64,000 bases of DNA from Arthrobacter_B citreus (GTDB lineage: Bacteria; Actinomycetota; Actinomycetes; Actinomycetales; Micrococcaceae): NCBI RefSeq assembly GCF_042429235.1, contig NZ_JBHMBA010000002.1; one strand, 5' to 3'. This document shows positions 30,585 through 39,300 of this stretch, in pieces (positions within the stretch are counted from its first letter, which is position 1; every line of letters begins with the position of its first letter). The translations under genes and the position numbers were made by a program. The notes below the pieces were generated by a model that worked only from the letters and a program-made list of their open reading frames with translations, was not told the origin of the DNA and searched no databases.

Positions 30585-31448
30585 ATGAGCGACGCCGAGC
30601 ACCCCGCCCCCTACGCCGGACCGACGCCTTCCGCAACGTCCCAACCCGCTGGTCCGCGCCGCATCCGCATCCCGCACCTGCAGCAGCTCAAGGACTCAGG
30701 CCGGCATTTCGCGATGCTCACCGCCTATGACCAGTACACCTCCGGCATCTTCGATGAAGCCGGCATCGAGGTGCTGCTGGTGGGTGATTCGGCGGCCAAT
30801 AACGTGATGGGACACGCCACCACCCTGCCGATCACCTTGGACGAAATGATTGTGTTTGCCCGGTCCGTGAGCGCCGGCGCGAGCAGGTCGCTGGTGGTCT
30901 GCGATCTGCCCTTCGGCTCCTATGAGGTGTCACCGCAGCAAGCCGTTGAATCCTCGATCAGGCTGCTCAAGGAAGGACTGGTGCATGCCGTGAAAATGGA
31001 AGGTGGAGCGTTTTACGCCCCGCATGTCTGTGCCCTCGCGGCCGCCGGCATTCCCGTCATGGCGCACATTGGGTTCACCCCGCAGAGCGAGCACGCGCTG
31101 GGCGGCTACCGGGTCCAGGGCCGCGGTGACGCGCGCCGGGCCGTGCTCAACGACGCCGCGGCGCTGGCGGAAGCGGGCGCCTTCTGCGTGCTGATGGAAA
31201 TGGTGCCCGCCGACGTCGCCGCCGAGGTGGACGCCGCCGTCGCCGTGCCCACCATCGGCATCGGCGCCGGCAGCGCAACCACCGGCCAGGTGCTGGTGTG
31301 GCAGGACATGGCGGGGCTGCGCGGCGGGACCATGCCGAGGTTCGTCAAGCAGTACGCTGACCTTCGCTCAGTGCTCTCCGAAGCGGCCAAAACGTACGCG
31401 GAAGAGGTTCGCTCAGGCACCTTTCCCGGGCCTGAGCACAGCTTCTGA
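30585..31448 (+). CDS. panB: 3-methyl-2-oxobutanoate hydroxymethyltransferase
   Basis: Ketopantoate hydroxymethyltransferase (287 aa), first committed step of pantothenate and coenzyme A synthesis. It transfers a hydroxymethyl group from methylene-tetrahydrofolate to 2-oxoisovalerate. Signature parts: MLTAYDQYTSGIFDEAGIE, the metal site LLVGDSAANNVMGH, VCDLPFGSYE, VKMEGG and the C-terminal GIGAGSATTGQVLVWQDM. The first 25 residues are a variable polar extension. The NUDIX gene begins 2 bp after its stop, so they are co-transcribed. Confidence 0.96.
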   Translation: MSDAEHPAPYAGPTPSATSQPAGPRRIRIPHLQQLKDSGRHFAMLTAYDQYTSGIFDEAGIEVLLVGDSAANNVMGHATTLPITLDEMIVFARSVSAGASRSLVVCDLPFGSYEVSPQQAVESSIRLLKEGLVHAVKMEGGAFYAPHVCALAAAGIPVMAHIGFTPQSEHALGGYRVQGRGDARRAVLNDAAALAEAGAFCVLMEMVPADVAAEVDAAVAVPTIGIGAGSATTGQVLVWQDMAGLRGGTMPRFVKQYADLRSVLSEAAKTYAEEVRSGTFPGPEHSF

Positions 31449-31450
31449 CG

Positions 31451-31888
31451 GTGGAGAAGTCCACCAGCGAAAAAGTCGTCTGTTACGTGGTGCAGCGGGA
31501 ACACCTGCTGGTGTTTACCCATCTCGATGTTCCCCTCGACGTCACCGGGGTCCAGGTTCCCGCAGGCACTGTGCGTCCGGGCGAAGACCCCGCGGCCGCG
31601 GCCGTCCGCGAGGTGCTGGAGGAGACCGGCATGAAGGCGGACGTGGTGCGCCCGCTGGGAACCGCAGCTTATGACTACTCCCCGGCCCGGTTCGAAATTG
31701 CCACCCGGCACTTCTTTCTCCTCAGGCCTGCCACGCCGGCTGACATCGCGCGGCAGTGGGAAGCCGGAGAATCCGATCCGGACCACGGCGGCGGACAGCA
31801 GCGCTGGGAGTGCCGGTGGATGCCGCTGGCGCAGGCCCATGTCCTGTCCGCCGGTCTGGGTGCCATGCTGGGATCCCTCTGCGGCTAG
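31451..31888 (+). CDS. NUDIX hydrolase
   Basis: NUDIX-family pyrophosphohydrolase of 145 aa. The Nudix box GTVRPGEDPAAAAVREVLEETG (residues 39-60 from the GTG start) matches the consensus, with its metal-binding REVLEE. The rest gives a typical compact fold, with FEIATRHFFLLR and HGGGQQRWECRWMPLAQA. The substrate cannot be inferred; the family ranges from nucleotide sugars to damaged nucleotides. It begins with GTG 2 bp after panB and is convergent with the small SPOR-like gene. Confidence 0.88.
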   Translation: MEKSTSEKVVCYVVQREHLLVFTHLDVPLDVTGVQVPAGTVRPGEDPAAAAVREVLEETGMKADVVRPLGTAAYDYSPARFEIATRHFFLLRPATPADIARQWEAGESDPDHGGGQQRWECRWMPLAQAHVLSAGLGAMLGSLCG

Positions 31889-31897
31889 CGCAGCCCG

Positions 31898-32074
31898 CTA
31901 CCAGTTGCGGTTCTCTTCGTCTTCCTTGTCCCAGGCCTCGTTGCGCTGCTGGACCTTCTGCAGGGCAAGCTCGGCTTCCTCGGGGGTGGGGTACGGGCCC
32001 AGCAGCTTGGTCCAGTCAGACTGCGGGCCCTTTTCGACCTCGTGGGTGACAACGTTGAACCAGTACTCAGCCAT
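31898..32074 (-). CDS. Small SPOR-like protein
   Basis: A 58-aa acidic protein beginning AEYWFNVVTHEVEKGPQSDW and continuing LLGPYPTPEEAELALQKV, which resembles a single SPOR-type repeat (the GPY motif followed by a helix). The frame is open upstream, but the ATG at 32074 has GGAGGA 10 bp before it and gives the usual small form annotated in Arthrobacter as a SPOR domain-containing protein. SPOR domains bind denuded septal peptidoglycan when exported. This one has no signal peptide, so that role is doubtful here. It is divergent from map. Confidence 0.75.
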   Translation of the reverse strand: MAEYWFNVVTHEVEKGPQSDWTKLLGPYPTPEEAELALQKVQQRNEAWDKEDEENRNW

Positions 32075-32150
32075 GATGCGCGCTCCTCCAAAATGCTTGC
32101 CGTGCCCCCGGCTGGGGTGCCCCGGTGCCGCGGCACAAGCCGTGCGGCGA

Positions 32151-32156
32151 TAAGAT
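32151..32156 (+). promoter_or_regulatory. -10 element of a leaderless promoter (map)
   Basis: TAAGAT lies 7 nt before the ATG at 32164, with no ribosome-binding site. This helps fix the map start. Confidence 0.6.
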
Positions 32157-32163
32157 CGATGGT

Positions 32164-33042
32164 ATGCCCCACACTCTTGCCACCGCACCCCTTGGCCATC
32201 TTTCTCCCGGAACCGTGAGCCCACAGCGCCCGGTGCCCGCGTCCATAGCGCGGCCGGAATATGTGGGCAAGGAAGCTCCCACGCCCTTCACCGGCTCCGA
32301 GGTCAAGTCGGCCGAGACCATCGAGAAGATCCGCGTCGCCGGCAAAATCGCGGCGCAGGCGATCGTGGAGGTGGGCAAGCACATTGTCCCCGGCGTCACC
32401 ACCGAGGAGCTTGACCGGGTGGGGCACGAGTTCCTCCTGGACCACAAGGCCTATCCCTCAACCCTGGGGTACCGGGGCTTCCCCAAGTCCCTGTGCTCCT
32501 CAGTGAACGAGGTCATCTGCCACGGCATTCCGGACACCACGGTGCTTGAAGACGGCGACATCATCAACATCGACATCACCGCGTACATCAACGGCGTGCA
32601 CGGCGACACGAACTGGACGTTCCTGGTGGGTGACGTGGATGAAGAGTCCCGCCTGCTGGTGGAGCGGACCTCCGAATCCCTGCGCCGCGCCATTAAAGCG
32701 GTCATGCCGGGCCGGGAAATCAACGTTATTGGACGCACCATCGAGTCCTATGCCAAGCGCTTCGGCTACGGCGTGGTGCGCGATTTCACGGGCCACGGAG
32801 TGGGCGAAGCCTTCCACACCGGCTTGATCATTCCCCACTACGACGCCGCGCCGGCCTACAGCCGTCTCATCGAACCCGGAATGGTGTTTACCATTGAGCC
32901 TATGCTCACACTTGGCACCATCGAGTGGGACATGTGGGATGACAATTGGACCGTCCTCACCAAGGACCGCAAACGCACCGCCCAATTTGAGCACACCCTG
33001 CTGGTCACGGATACCGGCGCCGAAGTTTTGACCCTCCCCTGA
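32164..33042 (+). CDS. map: Methionine aminopeptidase, type I
   Basis: Methionine aminopeptidase (292 aa), which removes the initiator methionine from nascent proteins using two metal ions. The metal ligands are recognisable: D137 and D148 in IDITAYINGVHGDTN, the histidine in TGHGVGEAFHTG, and the glutamates in FTIEPM and near the C-terminus (RTAQFEHTLLV). The roughly 45-residue N-terminal extension with PxxP-like character (SPQRPVPASIARPEYVG) is typical of actinobacterial MetAP1c proteins. I chose the ATG at 32164 over an upstream ATG because a -10 element sits 7 nt before it. Confidence 0.95.
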   Translation: MPHTLATAPLGHLSPGTVSPQRPVPASIARPEYVGKEAPTPFTGSEVKSAETIEKIRVAGKIAAQAIVEVGKHIVPGVTTEELDRVGHEFLLDHKAYPSTLGYRGFPKSLCSSVNEVICHGIPDTTVLEDGDIINIDITAYINGVHGDTNWTFLVGDVDEESRLLVERTSESLRRAIKAVMPGREINVIGRTIESYAKRFGYGVVRDFTGHGVGEAFHTGLIIPHYDAAPAYSRLIEPGMVFTIEPMLTLGTIEWDMWDDNWTVLTKDRKRTAQFEHTLLVTDTGAEVLTLP

Positions 33043-33084
33043 GCAGCGTTCGCGCCGCCGAGACAGACCTACATCTGGAGAACC

Positions 33085-33891
33085 ATGGCCAAGAAACATA
33101 AGAGCAAGCACGGCGACGGCAACGCGGTCATCGGCATTGATATCGGCGGCACCGGCATCAAGGGCGGCATTGTCGACCTGAACAAGGGCAAGCTGATCGG
33201 TGACCGGTTCCGCATTCCCACTCCCCAGCCGGCAACCCCCGAAGCAGTGGCCGGCGTGGTGGGCCAGATCGTCGCCGAGCTCTCCTCCCGTCCGGAGGGG
33301 CCGGCCCCCGAGGTTCCCGTCGGCGTCACCTTCCCGGCGATTATCCAGCACGGTGTGGCCCGGTCCGCGGCGAACGTGGACAAGAGCTGGGTGGACACTG
33401 ATGTGGATGCCCTGCTTACCAACGCGCTGAACCGCGAGGTCCAGGTCATGAATGATGCCGACGCCGCCGGGCTCGCGGAAGCGCGCTACGGAGCCGGCCG
33501 CGGCATCGACGGCACCGTTCTGGTGATCACGCTGGGCACAGGTATCGGCTCCGCCCTGATCCACCAGGGGGTCCTGGTGCCCAACGCGGAACTGGGCCAC
33601 CTGGAAATCGACGGGTACGACGCCGAAAGCCGGGCCTCTGCTTCAGCCCGGGAACGCGATGACATCAGCTGGGAGGAATACGCCAAGCGCCTGCAGCGCT
33701 ACTTCTCCCACGTGGAATTCCTGTTTTCCCCGGACCTGTTTGTGGTCGGCGGCGGCATCTCCAAGCGCAGCGAGGACTTCCTGCCGCTGTTGGACCTGCG
33801 CACGCCGCTGGTGACCGCCAACCTCAAAAACAACGCCGGCATCGTGGGTGCGGCCCTGCAGGCGGCAATGCACTTCAAATACATCAAGTAG
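33085..33891 (+). CDS. ppgK: Polyphosphate glucokinase
   Basis: ROK-family polyphosphate/ATP glucokinase (268 aa), phosphorylating glucose with polyphosphate as phosphoryl donor; characteristic of actinobacteria. Marks: the phosphate-binding loop VIGIDIGGTGIKGGIVDL, the family's TPQPATPEAVA region, and the sugar-binding and catalytic segment VMNDADAAGLAEARYGAG, which carries the catalytic aspartate. The C-terminal LFVVGGGISKRSEDFLPL is also typical. A basic tail of about 10 residues at the N-terminus is usual. GGAG lies ahead of the ATG, 42 bp after map. A perfect terminator follows. Confidence 0.95.
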   Translation: MAKKHKSKHGDGNAVIGIDIGGTGIKGGIVDLNKGKLIGDRFRIPTPQPATPEAVAGVVGQIVAELSSRPEGPAPEVPVGVTFPAIIQHGVARSAANVDKSWVDTDVDALLTNALNREVQVMNDADAAGLAEARYGAGRGIDGTVLVITLGTGIGSALIHQGVLVPNAELGHLEIDGYDAESRASASARERDDISWEEYAKRLQRYFSHVEFLFSPDLFVVGGGISKRSEDFLPLLDLRTPLVTANLKNNAGIVGAALQAAMHFKYIK

Positions 33892-33929
33892 GCCGTTCAG
33901 CCGGGCTGGCCAGCGGCTGAACGGAACAG

Positions 33930-33961
33930 AAAAGCGGCGGCAGGTATCTGCCGCCGCTTTT
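33930..33961. terminator. Bidirectional terminator between ppgK and nrdR
   Basis: AAAAGCGGCGGCAG (33930-33943) and CTGCCGCCGCTTTT (33948-33961) form a 14-bp perfect stem with GTAT loop. The A and T runs serve both convergent genes. Confidence 0.92.
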
Positions 33962-33989
33962 GTGCGTCGTGAAAGGTTGGAAAGAAGTG

Positions 33990-34487
33990 TCAGCGGGCGG
34001 ACAGCGGCCGCTGGGATCCGGCCGGAAGGGCACCCCGGCGCTCTGCTTCACCGCGCAGTTCAGCGATGGCAGCCTCAAAGTCTTCCAGCGATTCGAAGGC
34101 CTGGTACACGCTGGCAAAGCGCAGATAGGCAACTTGGTCCAGTTTCTGCAGCGGTTTCAGGATCGCCAGGCCCACCTCATGGGCATCAATTTCCGCCACT
34201 CCGCTGGCACGGATCGACTCCTCGACCTCCTGCGCCAGCATGGCCAGGTCGTCCTCGCTCACGGGGCGCCCCTGGCACGCCTTGCGCACGCCGTTAATGA
34301 CCTTGCCGCGGCTGAAAGGCTCCCCCACGCCGGACCGTTTGATGACGCTAAGGCTCGTGGTCTCCACCGTGCTGAACCTGCGCCCGCATTCGGGGCACTG
34401 GCGGCGGCGGCGGATGGCGGATCCGTCGTCGGCCAAGCGGCTGTCAACGACGCGGGAATCAGCGTTGCGGCAGAACGGACAGTACAT
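33990..34487 (-). CDS. nrdR: Transcriptional repressor NrdR
   Basis: NrdR (165 aa) represses ribonucleotide reductase genes in response to the dATP/ATP balance. The N-terminal zinc ribbon uses C3, C6, C31 and C34 (MYCPFC and CPECGRR), followed by the ATP-cone domain (VIKRSGVGEPFSRGKVINGVRKA to RFASVYQ). Length is normal, with the variable tail SARG-like residues at the end. AAAGGA lies 6 bp before the ATG. It has its own promoter (TTGGTG, 18 bp, TAGAAT) and two NrdR boxes upstream, which predicts autoregulation. No ribonucleotide reductase gene is in the window. Confidence 0.95.
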   Translation of the reverse strand: MYCPFCRNADSRVVDSRLADDGSAIRRRRQCPECGRRFSTVETTSLSVIKRSGVGEPFSRGKVINGVRKACQGRPVSEDDLAMLAQEVEESIRASGVAEIDAHEVGLAILKPLQKLDQVAYLRFASVYQAFESLEDFEAAIAELRGEAERRGALPAGSQRPLSAR

Positions 34488-34557
34488 CCGGTGTCCTTTC
34501 GCTGGAGGTCAGTTGCCGGGAGGCATCCATGGCCTGCTGCGTCCTGCATCAGGCACG

Positions 34558-34575
34558 GTGCGGCAAAAGCCGCAC
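34558..34575 (-). promoter_or_regulatory. Hairpin at the start of the nrdR leader
   Basis: GTGCGGC and GCCGCAC (7 bp perfect) have a 4-nt loop. It begins about 3 nt after the predicted transcription start, so it may stabilise the mRNA 5' end. Confidence 0.45.
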
Positions 34576-34584
34576 TGCGCACTC

Positions 34585-34614
34585 ATTCTAGAGCCGCAGC
34601 GCTGACATCACCAA
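34585..34614 (-). promoter_or_regulatory. nrdR promoter
   Basis: On the minus strand: -35 TTGGTG (34609-34614), 18-bp spacer, -10 TAGAAT (34585-34590). Confidence 0.6.
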
Positions 34615-34621
34615 CTGCCTG

Positions 34622-34659
34622 TCACCACATGTAGTAGGAGCCTCCACTACATGTGGTGG
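34622..34659. promoter_or_regulatory. Tandem NrdR boxes
   Basis: Two 16-bp near-palindromes, TCACCACATGTAGTAG (34622-34637) and CCACTACATGTGGTGG (34644-34659), match the NrdR box consensus (acaCwAtATaTwGtgt) at most fixed positions. Their centres are 22 bp apart, about two helical turns. They lie about 8 bp upstream of the nrdR -35. Confidence 0.72.
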
Positions 34660-34708
34660 TAAGCAAGCCTCCCGGCACCTGACCGGGCGTCAGGATGACC
34701 GGTGCAGC

Positions 34709-36070
34709 TCAGGATTCGAACCGGATGGACACCGCATCGCCATGGGCGGGAAGATCCTCAGCCCGGGACAGCGCGACAACATGCCCGCTGACTTCCTGCA
34801 GGGCAGCACGGTCATAGTTGATGACCTGGATGGCGTGCATGAACGTGGTGACGTTCAGTCCGGAGGAGAAGGCAGCGGTCCCCGCGGTGGGAAGGACGTG
34901 GTTGGAGCCGGAGCAGTAGTCGCCCAGGCTGACCGGACTGTAGTTTCCAACGAAGACCGCTCCGGCGCTGGTAATCCGTGCGGCGTCGGCCGACGCACCG
35001 GCGGTCTGGATTTCCAGGTGCTCAGCACCGTAGGCGTTGCAGACGGCAATTCCCTGTTCCATGTCATCCACGAGGATGGTTCCGGACTGGGGACCGGAAA
35101 GCGCGGTTTCCACCCGGGCGCTGTGCCGGGTGGCCGGAACCTGCCGGCCGAGTTCTGCCCGGACCCGTTCGGCCAGTTCCGGGGAATCGGTCACCAGGAC
35201 TGACGCCGCGTTGGGGTCGTGCTCGGCCTGGCTGATAAGGTCCGCGGCGACAAGGCGCGCATCGGCTCCGCCGTCGGCCAGGATGGCAATTTCGGTGGGG
35301 CCGGCTTCGGCGTCAATTCCCACCACGCCTTTCACGAGGCGCTTGGCCGTGGCCACGTACACGTTACCGGGGCCGGTCACCACGTCCACCGGAGCAAGCC
35401 CGGGGTTGGCGCCGGTGGCCGGAATGCCGTAGGCAAAGGCGGCAATGGCCTGGGCGCCGCCCATCGCATACACCTCTTCGATGCCCAGCAGCTCCGCCGC
35501 CGCCAGGATGGTCGGGTGCGGAAGCCCGCCGAATTCCTTCTGCGGCGGTGATGCCAGCGCCAGCGAACGCACGCCTGCTGCCTGGGCGGGGACCACGTTC
35601 ATCACCACGGAGGACGGGTAGACGGCCAGGCCGCCGGGAACGTAGAGCCCCACCCGGTCCACCGGGACCCATTTCTGCGAAACGTTGGCGCCGGGGCCTA
35701 TCTGCAGGTCAGTGTTCTGCGGGCGCTGGGCATCGGCAAAAAGCCGTGCCCTGCGGATGGACTCTTCGAGGGCTTCCCGGACGGCGGGATCAAGCTGCGC
35801 GAGGGCCGTGCTCAGGGCCTCCCGCGGCACGAGGGGATGCTCCTGTTCCACGCCGTCGAACCGGGAGGCAAGCTCGCTGAGCGCTTCGAAACCGCGGGTT
35901 CGGACGTCGGCGATGATGCCGGCGACGGCATCGGAAGCCACTTCGGTGGTGGTTTCCGCGCGCGGCATGGCGTGCTTCAGGCCGGCCGGGGTCAAATGCT
36001 GCCCGCGCAGGTCGATGGTGCGGAAGGATTCGAAGGCGAGGACTGAACTGGAAGAAGTCACGGGTTCCAT
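34709..36070 (-). CDS. hisD: Histidinol dehydrogenase
   Basis: Histidinol dehydrogenase (453 aa), which carries out the last two oxidations of histidine biosynthesis with NAD+ and zinc. Marks: WVPVDRVGLYVPGGLAVYPS, the family signature region around AEHDPNA with a zinc ligand, and the C-terminal SNHVLPTAGTAAFSSGL with catalytic histidine. The first 20 residues are variable. I took the ATG at 36070; a TTG at 36079 with GGAAGGA nearby is an alternative start. The rest of the his operon is not adjacent in this window, on its downstream side at least. Confidence 0.94.
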   Translation of the reverse strand: MEPVTSSSSVLAFESFRTIDLRGQHLTPAGLKHAMPRAETTTEVASDAVAGIIADVRTRGFEALSELASRFDGVEQEHPLVPREALSTALAQLDPAVREALEESIRRARLFADAQRPQNTDLQIGPGANVSQKWVPVDRVGLYVPGGLAVYPSSVVMNVVPAQAAGVRSLALASPPQKEFGGLPHPTILAAAELLGIEEVYAMGGAQAIAAFAYGIPATGANPGLAPVDVVTGPGNVYVATAKRLVKGVVGIDAEAGPTEIAILADGGADARLVAADLISQAEHDPNAASVLVTDSPELAERVRAELGRQVPATRHSARVETALSGPQSGTILVDDMEQGIAVCNAYGAEHLEIQTAGASADAARITSAGAVFVGNYSPVSLGDYCSGSNHVLPTAGTAAFSSGLNVTTFMHAIQVINYDRAALQEVSGHVVALSRAEDLPAHGDAVSIRFES

Positions 36071-36132
36071 TCTACCCAAGCAGTCCTTCCACCGTTCGCC
36101 GACGGTGCCCGCGTTACGCGGAAGGTCCGGGT

Positions 36133-36138
36133 TAGGGT
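36133..36138 (+). promoter_or_regulatory. -10 element of a leaderless promoter (HhH gene)
   Basis: TAGGGT is followed by 6 nt (GAGGAA) and the ATG at 36145. The intervening GAGGAA is too close to the ATG to be a good Shine-Dalgarno site. Confidence 0.5.
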
Positions 36139-36144
36139 GAGGAA

Positions 36145-36339
36145 ATGACCACGGATCTGGACAGCCTGCCGCGGATTGGAGCGCCGGCAGCGCGGGGGCT
36201 CAACGCTGCCGGCTACTTGTCCCTGCGTGATTTGGCGGACGCCGACGGCGCGGAGCTGTCAAAGCTGCACGGCGTGGGCCCCAAGGCGCTGCGCATCATC
36301 GATGAAGCCCTCAGGGAGCACGGACTCGCCCTACGCTAG
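36145..36339 (+). CDS. Small helix-hairpin-helix protein
   Basis: A 64-aa protein that is essentially one pair of helix-hairpin-helix elements: LPRIGAPAARGLNAAGYLSL and LHGVGPKALRIIDEALRE. HhH units bind DNA backbone without sequence specificity and occur at the end of many repair and transcription proteins; free-standing small versions are common in actinobacteria. It has no other domain. It is divergent from hisD and convergent with dnaE. The precise role is unknown. Confidence 0.82.
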   Translation: MTTDLDSLPRIGAPAARGLNAAGYLSLRDLADADGAELSKLHGVGPKALRIIDEALREHGLALR

Positions 36340-36361
36340 CGTCCCGGCCAACGCGGGCACT

Positions 36362-36388
36362 GGTGGCCGTACCACTGGTACGGCCACC
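36362..36388. terminator. Bidirectional hairpin between HhH gene and dnaE
   Basis: GGTGGCCGTACC (36362-36373) pairs perfectly with GGTACGGCCACC (36377-36388) across a 3-nt loop. There is no T-run. It lies 11 bp past the dnaE stop and 22 bp past the HhH stop. Confidence 0.75.
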
Positions 36389-36399
36389 GATGCGCCATG

Positions 36400-39300
36400 C
36401 TAGGCGTCGAGGCAGGCCGGGCCCAGCAGCACCTTCAGGTCACCGAACAGCGACGGGGTGGGGTTCACGCGCATGTCTACGCCCAGTTTCATGACCTCCA
36501 CGCTGCGGGACCCGTTGAGCCGGATCTGCACCTCGGAGGTGCCGGGATGGGTGCGGAGCACGTCGCCGAGCTGCGTCACCACGGTTTCCGTTGCCTTGTA
36601 CGTGGCCATCGAAATTACCACGGGTCCGGAGTGTCCCTCGCTGAGGTCAGGCACCGTCAGCTCCTGGGCGTTCAGGGTTACGGCGCCGTCGTCGCGGCGC
36701 TGCAGCCGGCCGCGGACCACCACAATCAGGTCCTCCGCCAGCACGGCGGCAATCGGCCCGTACACCTGCCCGAAGAACATGACCTCCATGGAGCCGGCCA
36801 GGTCCTCGATTTCGCAGCGCGCGTAGGCGTTGCCGCTGTTCTTGGCAATCCGGCGCTGCAACGAGGTGATCATGCCCGCGATGGTGACAATCGCGCCGTC
36901 GGGCGGGCCTTCCTCCCCCACGATGTTGGTGATGGAGGAATCGGCGTGCTGGCTCAGGATTCCCTCAAGCCCCTGCAGCGGATGGTCGGAGACGTACAAG
37001 CCGAGCATGTCCCGTTCAAAGGACAGCTTGTCCTTCTTCTCCCACTCCGGCAGATCCGGAATCTCGATGCTGATCGAGTCCTCCGGCTCCACGTCGGCAA
37101 TGGCCGCAAACAGGTCAAACTGCCCCACGGCCTCGTTGCGCTTGAGTACGACGACGGAATCGATCGCCTCTTCGTGGATCATGGCCAGCGGCCGCCGGGC
37201 ATGGCCCATGGAATCGAACGCGCCGGCCTTGATCAGCGATTCGATGGTGCGCTTGTTGCAGACCACCGCAGGGACCTTCATCAGGAAGTCCTTGAAGTTG
37301 GTGAACGCGCCCTTTTCCTCGCGGGCGGCCACCATGGACTGCACCACGTTTGCCCCCACGTTGCGGATGGCACCCATGCCGAAGCGGATGTCCTTGCCCA
37401 CCGGGGTGAAGTTCACGCTGGATTCGTTCACGTCCGGCGGCAGCACCGTGATGCCCATCTTGCGGCATTCGTTCAGGTACATGGCCAGTTTGTCCTTGTC
37501 ATCACCGACCGAGGTGAGCAGGGCAGCCATGTATTCCGCCGGGTAGACGGCCTTCAGGTACGCGGTCCAGTAGGAAACCACGCCGTAGGCGGCCGAGTGC
37601 GCTTTGTTGAAGGCGTAGTCGGAGAAGGGCAGCAGGATGTCCCAGAGAGCCTTGATGGCGGCCTCGGAGTAACCACGGTCAATCATGCCCTGGTGGAAAC
37701 CGGCGTACTGCTTATCCAGCTCCGACTTCTTCTTCTTACCCATGGCACGGCGCAGGATGTCAGCCTGGCCAAGGCTGAAGCCTGCCACCTTCTGGGCAAT
37801 GGCCATCACCTGCTCCTGATACACGATCAGGCCGTAGGTGGTGCCCAGGATCTCCGCCAGCGGTTCCTCGAGCTCGGGGTGGATCGGAGTGATCTCCTGC
37901 TGCCCGGTTTTACGCAGCGCGTAGTTGGTGTGCGAGTTTGCACCCATGGGACCGGGCCGGTACAGGGCGATAACGGCTGAGATATCTTCGAAGTTATCCG
38001 GGCGCATGCTCTTGAGCAGCGACCGCATGGGCCCGCCGTCGAGCTGGAACACGCCAAGGGTGTCACCGCTGGCCAGGAGGTCGTAGGCCTCTTTGAGGTC
38101 CAGCGGCAGGTCCTCCAGGACCAGGTCCTCGCCGCGGTTGTTCTTGATGTTCTCAACGGCGTCGGAAACGATCGTCAGGTTCCGCAGGCCGAGGAAGTCC
38201 ATCTTGATCAGCCCCAGGCCTTCGCAGGTCGGGTAGTCGAACTGCGTGATGACCTGCCCGTCCTGGTCACGGCGCATGATCGGGATGATGTCGATCAGCG
38301 GATCCGAGGACATGATCACGCCGGCGGCGTGCACGCCCCACTGGCGCTTCAGGCCCTCGAGCCCGAGGGCGGTGTCAAAAACGCGCTGGGAGTCGGGGTC
38401 GGTGCGCAGCAGCTCGCGCAGTTCCTCGGCCTCGCCGTACCGCTTGGCTTCCTTGTTATGGACGTCGGCCAGGGACAGCCCCTTACCCATGACGTCCGGC
38501 GGCATGGCCTTGGTCAGGCGCTCTCCCACGGAGAACGGGTAACCCATCACGCGGGAGGAGTCCTTCAGCGCCTGCTTGGCCTTGATGGTGCCGTAGGTGA
38601 CGATCATGGCCACGCGCTCATCGCCGTACTTCTCGGTGACGTAGTGGATCACTTCGGAGCGGCGCCGATCATCGAAGTCGACGTCGAAGTCAGGCATGGA
38701 AACACGGTCCGGGTTCAGGAACCGCTCAAAGATCAGGCCGTGCTGCAGCGGGTCCAGGTCGGTGATGCCCATGGCGTAGGCGGCCATGGAACCGGCACCG
38801 GAGCCGCGGCCCGGACCCACGCGGATGCCGTTGGCCTTGGCCCAGTTGATGAAGTCGGCCACCACCAGGAAGTAGCCCGGGAAACCCATCTGGGCAATGA
38901 TGCCCACTTCATAGTCGGCCCGCTTGCGGACGTCGTCGGTGATCCCGTTCGGGTAGCGGCGGTGGAGGCCGGCTTCGACTTCCTTGACGAACCAGGACTC
39001 CTCGTTCTCCCCCTCCGGGCAGGGGAAACGCGGCATGTAGTTGGCGTTGGTGTTGAATTCGACGTCGCAGCGCTCGGCGATGAGCAGCGTGTTGTCGCAG
39101 GCCTCGGGGTAGTCGCGGAAGATGGCCCGCATCTCCGCCGGGGACTTCAGGTAGAACTCGTCGGCGTCGAACTTGAAGCGCTTCGGGTCCGCCAGCGAGG
39201 ACCCGGACTGCACGCAGAGCAGGGCGGCGTGCGCTGAGGCGTCTTCGGCGTGGGTGTAGTGCAGGTCATTGGTGGCCACCAGCGGCAGCTGCAGCTCCTT

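Noticed and set aside
36397..37980. A 527-codon open frame on the plus strand
   Set aside because: Fully antisense to dnaE, with His/Val/Leu-rich composition and no family match visible; a shadow of the polymerase gene.
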